A stretch of 64,000 bases of DNA from Halothermothrix sp. (GTDB taxonomy: Bacteria > Bacillota > Halanaerobiia > DY22613), in the NCBI GenBank assembly GCA_016841825.1, contig JAENYK010000011.1:1-64000 (forward strand). The letters are read 5' to 3'. The notes below the pieces were generated by a model, which did not search any database, was not told where the DNA came from, and was given only the letters and a program-made list of their open reading frames with translations. Positions within the stretch are counted from its first letter, which is position 1. Each line of letters opens with the position of its first letter. The position numbers and the translations under genes are program-made. Positions 9,401 through 15,918 of this stretch are shown piece after piece.

Positions 9401-9501
9401 CCAGCCACCCAACCTATATCTTCCACAGCCTTTATCGAAGAATTTACCACACTAATCAAAACCAATAGAATAAATATTAGCATAACTTTGCGTCTATTCA
9501 T
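6415..9501 (-). CDS. nagZ: GHL10-FnIII-discoidin-NagZ multidomain hydrolase
   Basis: A 1028-residue exported fusion. Residues 5-21 form a signal peptide or anchor without a lipobox. Residues about 30-270 resemble the glycosyl-hydrolase-like GHL10/YngK (DUF187) barrel, with DGLSLDSIRYP. A beta-rich FnIII-like linker and an F5/8 C (discoidin, CBM32-like) domain at about 364-492 follow. From about 505 it is GH3 beta-N-acetylglucosaminidase: KHFPGHGDTDTDSH with the Asp695-His697 dyad, nucleophile Asp771 in ITDCMEM, then the extra C-terminal domain of Bacillus NagZ. NagZ removes GlcNAc from muropeptides. ATG at 9501 is preferred for its AAGGGAAG site. Confidence 0.85.
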   Translation of the reverse strand: MNRRKVMLIFILLVLISVVNSSIKAVEDIGWVAGGEISVLTLSREHIMDQVMLSQKLGHLNTIYVTVKQFDGRIWYYSEKYAEVMTLPGNGMSYSYKDNPLQKVINRAHSESPHQAVMVLFQAFNDKYAAENLFPEARIPGTDWVDPAYKPMQDYLIDLATDLVKHYPIDGLSLDSIRYPSGVRDSSLPITKNRNRVEVLTDFLQRFVAVIRGIDSRVDISTNVFAETVKTPVTQLGQDISKFSEIVDFVSPMLYPYTDDQQETEESLYKYQNVEPKFSTEPGITFLSDNWLQVRWDTIAPTGASISLFQAGEMIKTVEHAELTIEHSVWFRDLTGDTDYQVVIQIVDPYGQTVEKQIAVKTLKNLALGAIAEVSSVTHAGFEGDKVLDNDLSTRWCSTAETDLDWITIDLGGVKEIQGVGLEWEYAYARKFIIQYSVDGYDWETIYVEKEGTGGRQDIFFDAVQAQFVKLIGVEKGTDLGYSLWEVKVYQNFMTMTVEGGREMYADRLLKKMTLEEKVGQLFQIGFTGTTVTPEIKEMIEDYHIGGVIYFRRNISSLEQVTRLSNELQRLAMEKESGVPLFISTDQEGGIVTRLTGGTHFPGNMALGAAGDIELARKAGQAVARELRGAGINMNLAPVLDVNNNPENPIIGVRSFGEDPQQVAALGTAFIQGMQAEGVIACGKHFPGHGDTDTDSHLDLPIIRHERERLEEVEFYPFKEAIKAGLDSIMTAHIYFPAIESKEGIPATLSHAVLTDLLRKEMGYEGLIITDCMEMDAIVSTFGTVEGSIMTLNAGSDMVLISHTLNRQKNAIKAVIEAVRSGRISEERIEESVRRILEIKEKRFGLTDQLVADWQLIDLESDGAIAYEIAKKAVTLVQDVDGLLPITREEKVMIMEFNMGQLGLVEDKNKISSPLVSFLQKQKIDVKYHLFAKGDTQLPDLTGVEKIVICTYSVLQNPDQSRVVKEIYNLNIPVIVVSLRNPYDLQAFPEISTYLTTYDYSTANLLVASEILTGKSEAKGVLPITLDL

Positions 9502-9515
9502 TATATGCACTTCCC

Positions 9516-9835
9516 TTAACCTTTTAATCCTCCACCAACAGTTAAAGCTTCAGTCAAATATTCTGGAAAGCAAAGAAGAAGATAATCATTGGAACCGCAG
9601 AAAAAGCTGCTCCTGCCATTAATAGTCCATAGTTAGTCGCAAACTGTTGTTGTAAAACGGATAAAGATTTGAAATTCAGAAGCTCCGTCAATTCTTGTTA
9701 CATCAACGATCTTCAGTGGAAAGAGTTTAGTATATTGGTGCATTAAAAAAAATCCCAAAAACCCTTGCCATCTGAGGTAAGATAATAACCCAATGGCTGT
9801 TTAGTTAATGGTGTTTTTGGAAATTAATTTTGCAA
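9516..9835 (-). pseudogene. Decayed sugar ABC permease (MalG-like) fragment
   Basis: Minus-strand translation in pieces matches the MalG-type permease encoded at 15919-16818. Recognisable pieces are NSHWVIILPQMARVFGIFL, RIDGASEF (the EAA loop), NYGLLMAGAAFSAVPMII and a terminal ALTVGGGLKG followed by a stop. About 45 codons are missing between the EAA loop and the last segment, an in-frame stop interrupts the left part and a frameshift interrupts the C-terminus. No binding-protein or partner permease remains here. It is a relic of a second sugar transporter inside the recycling operon. Confidence 0.85.
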
Positions 9836-9919
9836 TATTTAATAGCTTGACATGATCCCATTCCAAATATGACATCCTTTAGTATCCTATCACCCCCTAT
9901 CATTCGCACTTCGACGAGA

Positions 9920-11071
9920 TTAATATAATAGATATTTATCCCTTATTTTGAGAAAAGTGGATAAGGGTTGATCCCAGGTTGATTTAAAATATGAATAAAG
10001 ACTTGTCAGATCTTCTCGCTTACTGATAACCTGACGGAGTCTATCACCGCCAGCCAGTTTATCTATAAAATAATGTTCTTTAAAAGTAAGCCAATCTGTT
10101 TTGGGATATTTAAAAGCCGTGATCAACATCTCAATTCCTACCTGTAAAGGGTTGATTTTGTCCCGATCCAGCACGTGCACCTGTACACCTTCTACCTGTT
10201 CTCCCTGATGTTTTGAGAAAGAAGGTGAAAAATATACCGGCCTGAAGCCAACTCCAGCTAAACCCAGACTATTTAGTTCATCTGCCCAATCTCTGGCATT
10301 AATCCAGGGAGCCCCAATCAGTTCGAAAGGTTTTGTGGTTCCTCGACCTTCTGAGAGATTGGTTCCTTCAAAAAAACAGGTTCCCGGATAAAGAATAGCT
10401 GTCTCCAGAGTAGGCATATTGGGTGAAGGATAGATCCATGGAAGCTGTGCCTCATCATACCACATCTCCCGTTTCCATCCTTCCATTTTTATAACTTCCA
10501 GATCAGCATTAATTGCAAAATATTGATTAAAATATTGCGCCAGTTCTCCTACAGTCATCCCATGAATGATCGGTAAGCCATAACCACCTACAAATGAAGT
10601 AAACTGTTCACTGATAATATTACCGACTACCTCCAGAGGGCTGATCGGGTTGGGGCGATCCAGAACAATAATTTTCTTTCCAGCCGCTTTAACCCCTTCA
10701 ATTGCATAAGCCAGGGTGTAAATAATTGTATAAAATCTAGCTCCCACATCTTGCATATCATAAATGATCACATCTAGATCTTCGATCATCTCTGGAGTCA
10801 AATGTTTGTTCTCTCCATAAAGGCTTTTCATTAGTAAACCTGTCTTCTCATCAATAATATCTTCCACTTTTACTCCTGCCTGAATGTCACCTCTAACCCC
10901 ATGTTCAGGACCAAATAGTACTTTTAAGTTCAAATCGGGGTGATTATGAATAAGATCAATGGTAGAGCGTAACTGATGATCAATACCTGACGGATTAGTA
11001 ATCAAACCAATTCTTGACCCTTTTAAAGATGGATAACCATCCTCCAATAGAACTTCCAGACCTAATTTCAT
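9920..11071 (-). CDS. namZ: Exo-beta-N-acetylmuramidase NamZ (DUF1343)
   Basis: A 383-residue DUF1343 protein, the family of Bacillus subtilis NamZ (YbbC), which removes MurNAc from the non-reducing end of peptidoglycan fragments. Conserved features include GLITNPSGID, LFGPEHGVRG, IIYDMQDVGARFYT, LDRPNP and SEGRGTTKPFE. There is no signal peptide, so the enzyme appears intracellular, unlike the secreted Bacillus enzyme, and would act on imported fragments. The start follows GGGAG at seven bases and lies one base after the LmbE-like stop codon. Confidence 0.85.
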   Translation of the reverse strand: MKLGLEVLLEDGYPSLKGSRIGLITNPSGIDHQLRSTIDLIHNHPDLNLKVLFGPEHGVRGDIQAGVKVEDIIDEKTGLLMKSLYGENKHLTPEMIEDLDVIIYDMQDVGARFYTIIYTLAYAIEGVKAAGKKIIVLDRPNPISPLEVVGNIISEQFTSFVGGYGLPIIHGMTVGELAQYFNQYFAINADLEVIKMEGWKREMWYDEAQLPWIYPSPNMPTLETAILYPGTCFFEGTNLSEGRGTTKPFELIGAPWINARDWADELNSLGLAGVGFRPVYFSPSFSKHQGEQVEGVQVHVLDRDKINPLQVGIEMLITAFKYPKTDWLTFKEHYFIDKLAGGDRLRQVISKREDLTSLYSYFKSTWDQPLSTFLKIRDKYLLY

Positions 11072-11072
11072 T

Positions 11073-11792
11073 TTATAACTCCCGACCCGGCAAATGGATG
11101 CCTTTAAATACTTTTGAGCCCTTCGGGCGCATCAATCCTACTGAATATTGACTACGATTCAAGCAACCCCGCATAATTGCCAGAGCTTTGTAATAATCCA
11201 TGTATCTAAAAGTGGAAATTTTCCCAGCAAAAAGTTCATATTGCTCCAAACCTTTGAGCCACAATTCATAACTTTCTGTAATATCTACATAAGTATCAAC
11301 TTCAAATCCTTCGGGATCTTCCCAGTTTTCAGCAAAGAATTGATTATAACAGCCATGAGCCGGTAAATCTCGCTTAATCGCTGGTAATGCAGCATAAAAG
11401 ATAGCATCCTGAACGATATAATGAGTATTTTCATGATCCTTATGGATACTGCCTTTCCAGTGAGTAATCATGGTATCAGGTTTTTCAGCCCGAATAATAT
11501 CAGCCAGTTGGTATTTTACTTCATCATTTACGGGAAGTTCAGCATCTTTATATGGTAAAAAGATAGCTTTAGTTCCCCATATCTCTGCTGCCTGATGACC
11601 TTCTTCGATCTTTTGTTTAGCATACTCTTCCGGAGAAAGAGTACGGTGTCCTTTTTCTCCCGGAGTCATATGAACCATAACTGCCTCATGTCCAGCCTGA
11701 GTATATTTGGCGACAATAGCTCCAGCCATAATCTCAGCATCACCCGCATGAGCACCAACAACCATAATCTTATGTTTCTTCTTGTCAGTCAT
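11073..11792 (-). CDS. PIG-L/LmbE-family protein, altered catalytic motif
   Basis: A 239-residue member of the PIG-L deacetylase family, zinc enzymes that remove N-acetyl groups from GlcNAc derivatives. The first metal motif, normally HPDD, reads AHAGDAE: the zinc-binding His and second Asp remain, but the first Asp, the general base in characterised members, is Gly. TPGEKGH and the later His ligand region SIHKDHENTH are conserved. It might be a specialised deacetylase or lack that activity. In this operon the likely ligands are murein amino sugars. The start has AAGGAGT upstream. Confidence 0.75.
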   Translation of the reverse strand: MTDKKKHKIMVVGAHAGDAEIMAGAIVAKYTQAGHEAVMVHMTPGEKGHRTLSPEEYAKQKIEEGHQAAEIWGTKAIFLPYKDAELPVNDEVKYQLADIIRAEKPDTMITHWKGSIHKDHENTHYIVQDAIFYAALPAIKRDLPAHGCYNQFFAENWEDPEGFEVDTYVDITESYELWLKGLEQYELFAGKISTFRYMDYYKALAIMRGCLNRSQYSVGLMRPKGSKVFKGIHLPGREL

Positions 11793-11810
11793 CTCAAATC
11801 TACTCCTTTT

Positions 11811-12743
11811 TTAGTCTAAAGTCTTTACCATTATTGCAGACTCTCTGGTCTGGTGTAAATTTCCTTTTTCCCGATAAAAACGGGCTGCATCTCCACCGGT
11901 CCAGGCCAACCAGATAAAGTGATGATCGTGTTCTTTCATCTTCTCCACCACTTTCCAGAAGAGTAACGAGCCAATTCCTTCACTTCTCAGTTTATGACTA
12001 ACTCCAAAAGGGCCAAAATGAGGACCTTCAAACTGACAATACCCCAATACTTCATCATCTTTTACAGCGATTACGATTTCATCTTCGCTTCCGGTTTTGA
12101 TCTTTTCAACAATAGTCCCTGCCCAGTCACCTGGAAATTCTGTACGCAAGAAATTTAACAGAGAATATGTATATTTCTTGTCAAAATCCATAATGGAAAT
12201 GCCCCGATCCTCAAGTTCAGCGAGCTTATCTCTGGATGACTCTGGCATAACCATATCTTGTAGTTCATTGCCCATACCCAGAGCACGAAGTTTGTCTTCA
12301 AATCCATTATGTTTCAAAAATTCATAAGCTTCGTGATAACACTCAATATCTACTCCCGGAAAGAAATAATTGGGTACATAGCTGGCGACATAGATCTTGG
12401 TACGTTGATTCGTTTTGAAATACTCCATTACCCCAGCTAACATCTTCTGGGCAATCCCTTGACCACGGTATTCAGGAGATACAAAGAAAGCAGTGATCCA
12501 TCCCATCTCTTCCTGAAGACCAATACTTTCTAGTGGAACTTTTCTGATTATTCCCAACATAAAGCCGATAATTTTCCCAGCATCCTCAGCTACCAGACAA
12601 CCCTGGGGATCAAAGTTACTATCTGCCAGTACTTTTTGTTGAAACGTACTGGATGAGATATAATCCCGAGTCAAACACCTATTCCACAAATTTATCACTT
12701 GATCAAAATCTTTTACCTGGTATTCTCTGATATTAATAGTCAT
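11811..12743 (-). CDS. Tandem-GNAT acetyltransferase, GlmA-like
   Basis: A 310-residue protein with two GNAT domains. The N-terminal one has an intact acetyl-CoA loop, VSPEYRGQGIAQKML at about 89-103; the C-terminal one has GVSHKLRSEGIGSLLFWKVVE and AARFYREKG. Size, tandem layout and neighbours resemble GlmA of Clostridium acetobutylicum, which acetylates glucosamine and glucosaminides during wall recycling. The match is from memory and context, not a computed alignment. GGAGGG precedes the ATG. It lies between murQ and the LmbE-like gene. Confidence 0.7.
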   Translation of the reverse strand: MTINIREYQVKDFDQVINLWNRCLTRDYISSSTFQQKVLADSNFDPQGCLVAEDAGKIIGFMLGIIRKVPLESIGLQEEMGWITAFFVSPEYRGQGIAQKMLAGVMEYFKTNQRTKIYVASYVPNYFFPGVDIECYHEAYEFLKHNGFEDKLRALGMGNELQDMVMPESSRDKLAELEDRGISIMDFDKKYTYSLLNFLRTEFPGDWAGTIVEKIKTGSEDEIVIAVKDDEVLGYCQFEGPHFGPFGVSHKLRSEGIGSLLFWKVVEKMKEHDHHFIWLAWTGGDAARFYREKGNLHQTRESAIMVKTLD

Positions 12744-12798
12744 CTCTTCTTCCCTCCTGATTAACTTATTATATGCAAACAGTTAGCTATCTATATAG

Positions 12799-13698
12799 TC
12801 ACCCAATAGCATTGGCTAGATAGCCATAATGTTCTTCCAGACTGATTATGGCTTCTTCCAGAGTAGCTCCTTTAGTGTACATAATTATCGCAGCTTTTAA
12901 GTTAAAATTAGATCTTTGCATAAAATCATCTGCAATATCGTAATCTGTACCGGTAATAGTCATGAAGATATTTTTAGCCCGCTCGCGTAGCTTATTATTA
13001 GATGGATTTAAATCAACCATTAAATTAGAATATGTTTTGCCCAGTTTGATCATTACAGTAGTCGAGATCATATTCAAGACCATCTTTTGAGCAGTGCCAG
13101 CTTTCATTCTAGTAGAGCCTGTGAGAACTTCTGGCCCAGAGATGGGTACAATAGCGATGTCCACAGCTTTTTCCAGAGGTGAATTCTCCGCACAACACAA
13201 ACCGATGCTGACAGCTCCAGACTTTTTCGCTTCATCTATAGCTCCTAACACATAAGGGGTAGTACCACTGGCAGCAATTCCCACCAGACTATCAACTTCC
13301 GTCAGCTTATAATTTCGAATCTCCTCAACACCACACTCAAATTTATCTTCCAGATCCTCCTGGGATTTGAACATAGCGTCTTTGCCACCTGCCAATATGC
13401 CAATTACCCGATCCGGCTCAATACTAAATGTGGGCATACATTCTACCGCATCCAAAACTCCCAATCTTCCCGAAGTTCCTGCTCCTATGTAAAAAAGTCT
13501 CCCACCCTTGCGCATTCCTTTACTTATCAGCTCTACTGCTTGAGTAATTGCAGGTAGTACTTTTCTAACCGCTAAAGCTACATTTCGATCTTCTTGATTA
13601 ATTAAATCCAGAATCTGTCTGGTCTCTAATTTATCAATATTCATACTGGATGGATTTCTTGCTTCAGTGATTCTCAATAATCCGTTCTCTGGTTTCAT
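12799..13698 (-). CDS. murQ: N-acetylmuramic acid 6-phosphate etherase MurQ (copy 1)
   Basis: MurQ splits the D-lactyl ether of MurNAc-6-phosphate, giving GlcNAc-6-phosphate and D-lactate. The 299-residue SIS-domain protein has LFYIGAGTSGRLGVLDAVEC with the catalytic Glu, GGKDAMFKSQEDLED with a second conserved Glu, and TGSTRMKAGTAQK. AGGAGG precedes the start. It is the first gene of the recycling operon, behind a promoter element shared with rpiR. A second murQ lies at 19385-20284. Confidence 0.95.
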   Translation of the reverse strand: MKPENGLLRITEARNPSSMNIDKLETRQILDLINQEDRNVALAVRKVLPAITQAVELISKGMRKGGRLFYIGAGTSGRLGVLDAVECMPTFSIEPDRVIGILAGGKDAMFKSQEDLEDKFECGVEEIRNYKLTEVDSLVGIAASGTTPYVLGAIDEAKKSGAVSIGLCCAENSPLEKAVDIAIVPISGPEVLTGSTRMKAGTAQKMVLNMISTTVMIKLGKTYSNLMVDLNPSNNKLRERAKNIFMTITGTDYDIADDFMQRSNFNLKAAIIMYTKGATLEEAIISLEEHYGYLANAIG

Positions 13699-13791
13699 CC
13701 CTATTCCCTCCTAAATATTTTTAAAAGTATTTTTGCTTTCTACTCTGAAAGATTCGGGTAAGTATTTGTCGATAATTTTTTGGTATACTAA

Positions 13792-13854
13792 ATATTTTGA
13801 CATTTTAATAAAAATTCCTTCTTATTTTTTTATAAATATTAAAAAAATTTTATT
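13792..13854 (-). promoter_or_regulatory. Promoter element of the murQ operon, shared with rpiR
   Basis: The minus strand reads AATAAAATTTTTTTA (13854-13840), 16 bp, then AAGAAGGAATTTTT (13823-13810). The same two blocks with identical spacing occur upstream of rpiR at 21376-21420. GAAGGAATT followed after 12 bp by an AAAT box resembles a sigma-H promoter; the upstream A/T block is a candidate operator or UP element. Confidence 0.6.
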
Positions 13855-13859
13855 ATAAT

Positions 13860-14095
13860 GAATGAAAACTTTATGTATGCTTAAAAATTGGGTTGGAATA
13901 GAGTATTGCCACTACTGAGATCTACTCACCCCCTTCCTGCCTCTCAAACAAAAAATAAATCCACCGTTACTCAAGATGGTTTTCTATTTTCAAGAAACTC
14001 CCCCTTAGCTTAGTATACAGCTTTTGATACCTGTTGCTCTCAACCATCCTTCATCCCCATTCTCAAAGCTATCTCACCTTTCATCCTCAAAAACA
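13860..14095. other. Intergenic stretch with no recognised gene
   Basis: This stretch lies between the murQ promoter and the terminator of the micro-ORF unit. I see no open frame with a credible ribosome-binding site on either strand, and the plus-strand frame running from 14034 crosses the terminator hairpin. Confidence 0.5.
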
Positions 14096-14123
14096 AGATC
14101 CCGGACCTTCTGGCCCGGGATCT
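14096..14123 (-). terminator. Terminator of the micro-ORF transcription unit
   Basis: AGATCCCGG pairs with CCGGGATCT around a 10-base loop, and on the minus strand the hairpin is followed by TTGTTTTTG. It closes the unit that starts at the promoter near 14662-14690. Confidence 0.75.
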
Positions 14124-14165
14124 ATTCTTAGAGGTTATGTTCTTTTTATTTATTGGGGGTTTAGC

Positions 14166-14243
14166 TTATCTCACATGTTTAACATAATTTCTTTCTTTTT
14201 CAACAACGATCGCTTTAGCTACTTCAAATAATTCTCTCATCAT
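14166..14243 (-). CDS. Micro-ORF C, 25 residues
   Basis: The peptide MMRELFEVAKAIVVEKERN plus six more residues begins with two ATG codons, six bases after AAGGAG. It is amphipathic and charged, with no known family. The same frame is open upstream to about 14330, so this could instead be the tail of a longer gene broken by a one-base frameshift relative to micro-ORF B. Third in a row of three small frames, each starting ATGATG behind a ribosome-binding site. Confidence 0.45.
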   Translation of the reverse strand: MMRELFEVAKAIVVEKERNYVKHVR

Positions 14244-14278
14244 ATTCAACTCCTTTGAAAGATATTTGAGGTGCTCAA

Positions 14279-14347
14279 CTATTTCATCCAACGCTGCTGG
14301 GCCTTCTTCATCCCAGACTGTTTAAGCATTTTTGGATCTAACATCAT
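14279..14347 (-). CDS. Micro-ORF B, 22 residues
   Basis: MMLDPKMLKQSGMKKAQQRW and two more residues follow a strong GAGGAGG site. The -1 frame, entered just after the first ten codons, is open and protein-like (VWDEEGPAALDEIVEHLKYL) and runs into micro-ORF C. So B and C are either separate peptides or the two halves of one frameshifted gene of about 60 residues. Confidence 0.4.
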   Translation of the reverse strand: MMLDPKMLKQSGMKKAQQRWMK

Positions 14348-14459
14348 AGTCAATTCCTCCTCATGATTCATAGTTATTCCTGATGTTGACCCCTTACTTC
14401 ATACGAACTACTTTGGGTATTATAAACTGTGCATTACTAACACTACTCTTGCACAATTA

Positions 14460-14555
14460 TTATTTGCACTTCTTTCTATAGTCCTCGGCTCCTTTAATTC
14501 TTTCTCTAATAATCTCTTTTGCCAGTAGATCATGTTCCATCATTATGAACATCAT
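14460..14555 (-). CDS. Micro-ORF A, 31 residues
   Basis: The frame starts ATGATG five bases after GGGAGG and encodes a basic, helix-prone peptide containing EHDLLAKEIIRERIKGAEDY. It is first after a consensus promoter, with a leader of about 100 bases. No family recognised. The strong ribosome-binding site and the closed transcription unit support real translation. Confidence 0.55.
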   Translation of the reverse strand: MMFIMMEHDLLAKEIIRERIKGAEDYRKKCK

Positions 14556-14589
14556 CTTCACCTCCCGAGGTTCTTTTTGATATTAACAT

Positions 14590-14635
14590 TTATGTAATCG
14601 TCACTTAACTTATGTTAAAATGACGTTGCATTCCC
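14590..14635 (-). promoter_or_regulatory. Inverted repeat in the micro-ORF leader
   Basis: TTAACAT and ATGTTAA form an inverted repeat about 22 bases apart between the promoter and micro-ORF A. It may be an operator or a leader hairpin; the evidence is weak. Confidence 0.3.
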
Positions 14636-14661
14636 TAATATTTCATTTATCTTACACACTC

Positions 14662-14690
14662 ATTATATTCACTTCTGAATAGAATGTCAA
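14662..14690 (-). promoter_or_regulatory. Consensus sigma-A promoter of the micro-ORF unit
   Basis: TTGACA, 17 bp, TATAAT on the minus strand is an exact consensus match, so strong constitutive transcription toward micro-ORFs A, B and C is expected. Confidence 0.8.
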
Positions 14691-14966
14691 TCCCTTTTTG
14701 AAAATAATTTAAAAAAAATTAATACTAAAATTGAGATATTCAAAATTATTCTTTTGAATTGTCTAAAAAATTAATCAATTTATTTATATAATTTTCAGAC
14801 AATTTATACAATATTGACAGTACTCACGTGAAGTATACTAACTAATTGTAGAATTTATGCTAATTTAACTCAACAAAATTCAGAAAAAATCAAATCCACT
14901 ACCTCAAACATAAAAGATGATTGAATAACTAAATTCTTCATCACTAAAGACAGTTTTACACAAAAA

Positions 14967-15000
14967 ATCTTCGAGACCAGCTTAAGCCGGTCTCGAAGAT
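14967..15000 (-). terminator. Terminator of the sugar ABC-amidase operon
   Basis: ATCTTCGAGACC pairs with GGTCTCGAAGAT, followed on the minus strand by TTTTTTG. It begins four bases after the stop of the DUF1460 gene. Confidence 0.9.
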
Positions 15001-15004
15001 TCAC

Positions 15005-15877
15005 TCAGTTCACTTCATTTATCTGAAAAAAGATAACTCCTTCCCAATCAGAATCCGGGAATACCTCACTAAAATAATTATCTATTCGATACAATCCAGT
15101 TGAAGGTGAACCCGAATGATATAGGTCACCATCTATTAATATACCTTCATGTCCCACCACTACCCCGATAGGCCAATTAGATTTTTTGACAAAAGCTACT
15201 CCCAGAGTTCTGGGAAGATACTTCAATTTATCAACAGTAAAATCCTTTCTCCTAATATACTTCACAGTCACTGGTTTACTCCAACCATCTAAACCTTCCA
15301 GTAGATAACCACCACTTTGTTTCACATTAAGATTAATAGAGACCTTCCAGAGGACAGACGGGTCACTAACATATTGCTCAGTCGCCTCAGTAAAATACCT
15401 ATTCTCTGGATCAGTAATCCGATCGGTAGTAAAGTGATATCTGGTCTTATAACCCACAAGCCCATCATGATAATGAATCTTCTTCACGTTCTCTAATGCT
15501 TTATCATAACTGGAGCTGTTCAAAAAAGTCGCCGCATAGATAACAAACATAGTACAGTTAGTTCTTGTATAAGGCAAAGGATCAGCCAGTTCATCAACAA
15601 AAGGCTCAGTATAATATTTTGCTCCCAGATACATCTCGGCAATCGCTTTCAAACGATCTTCCTTTATCGGAAACCTTCTGTGCAATTCTATCAAAATTAA
15701 GTCTAACTGCCGATGATCTGCCTGGTAAATATTGACCAGCTCGACAAACTCCTGGTCAGTCAACGATTCTAACTGTGTAAAATCTACAGCAGCGGCTATT
15801 GTTCGATTAGGCATAAAGATAACTCCGACAAGTATAACAAAGAAGATCGTGATTAATACTCTCATAGTTGCTCTCAT
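15005..15877 (-). CDS. Exported DUF1460 amidase (NlpC/P60-like)
   Basis: A 290-residue protein with an N-terminal signal peptide (MRVLITIFFVILVGVIFMP) and the DUF1460 fold, whose Bacteroides members have been described as N-acetylmuramoyl-L-alanine amidases. The probable nucleophile Cys is in RTNCTMFV, and the His is in VVGHEGILI, with LYHSGS after it. It would act outside the cytoplasmic membrane, cutting peptide from murein fragments. ATG at 15877 follows AGGAGGG; the frame is open further upstream. Last gene of the operon with the sugar ABC transporter, which suggests that the transporter takes up its product. Confidence 0.75.
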   Translation of the reverse strand: MRATMRVLITIFFVILVGVIFMPNRTIAAAVDFTQLESLTDQEFVELVNIYQADHRQLDLILIELHRRFPIKEDRLKAIAEMYLGAKYYTEPFVDELADPLPYTRTNCTMFVIYAATFLNSSSYDKALENVKKIHYHDGLVGYKTRYHFTTDRITDPENRYFTEATEQYVSDPSVLWKVSINLNVKQSGGYLLEGLDGWSKPVTVKYIRRKDFTVDKLKYLPRTLGVAFVKKSNWPIGVVVGHEGILIDGDLYHSGSPSTGLYRIDNYFSEVFPDSDWEGVIFFQINEVN

Positions 15878-15918
15878 ATTTACCCTCCTATACTTCTGCC
15901 TAAACATACAACTTTGAT

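Noticed and set aside
14034-14231. Plus-strand 65-codon frame
   Set aside because: It crosses the terminator hairpin, lacks a ribosome-binding site, and opposes three better-supported micro-ORFs.
14279-14347. Programmed -1 frameshift joining micro-ORFs B and C
   Set aside because: No proper slippery heptamer lies in frame; CTTAAAC is out of register, and a stop in the new frame precedes any later slip site.
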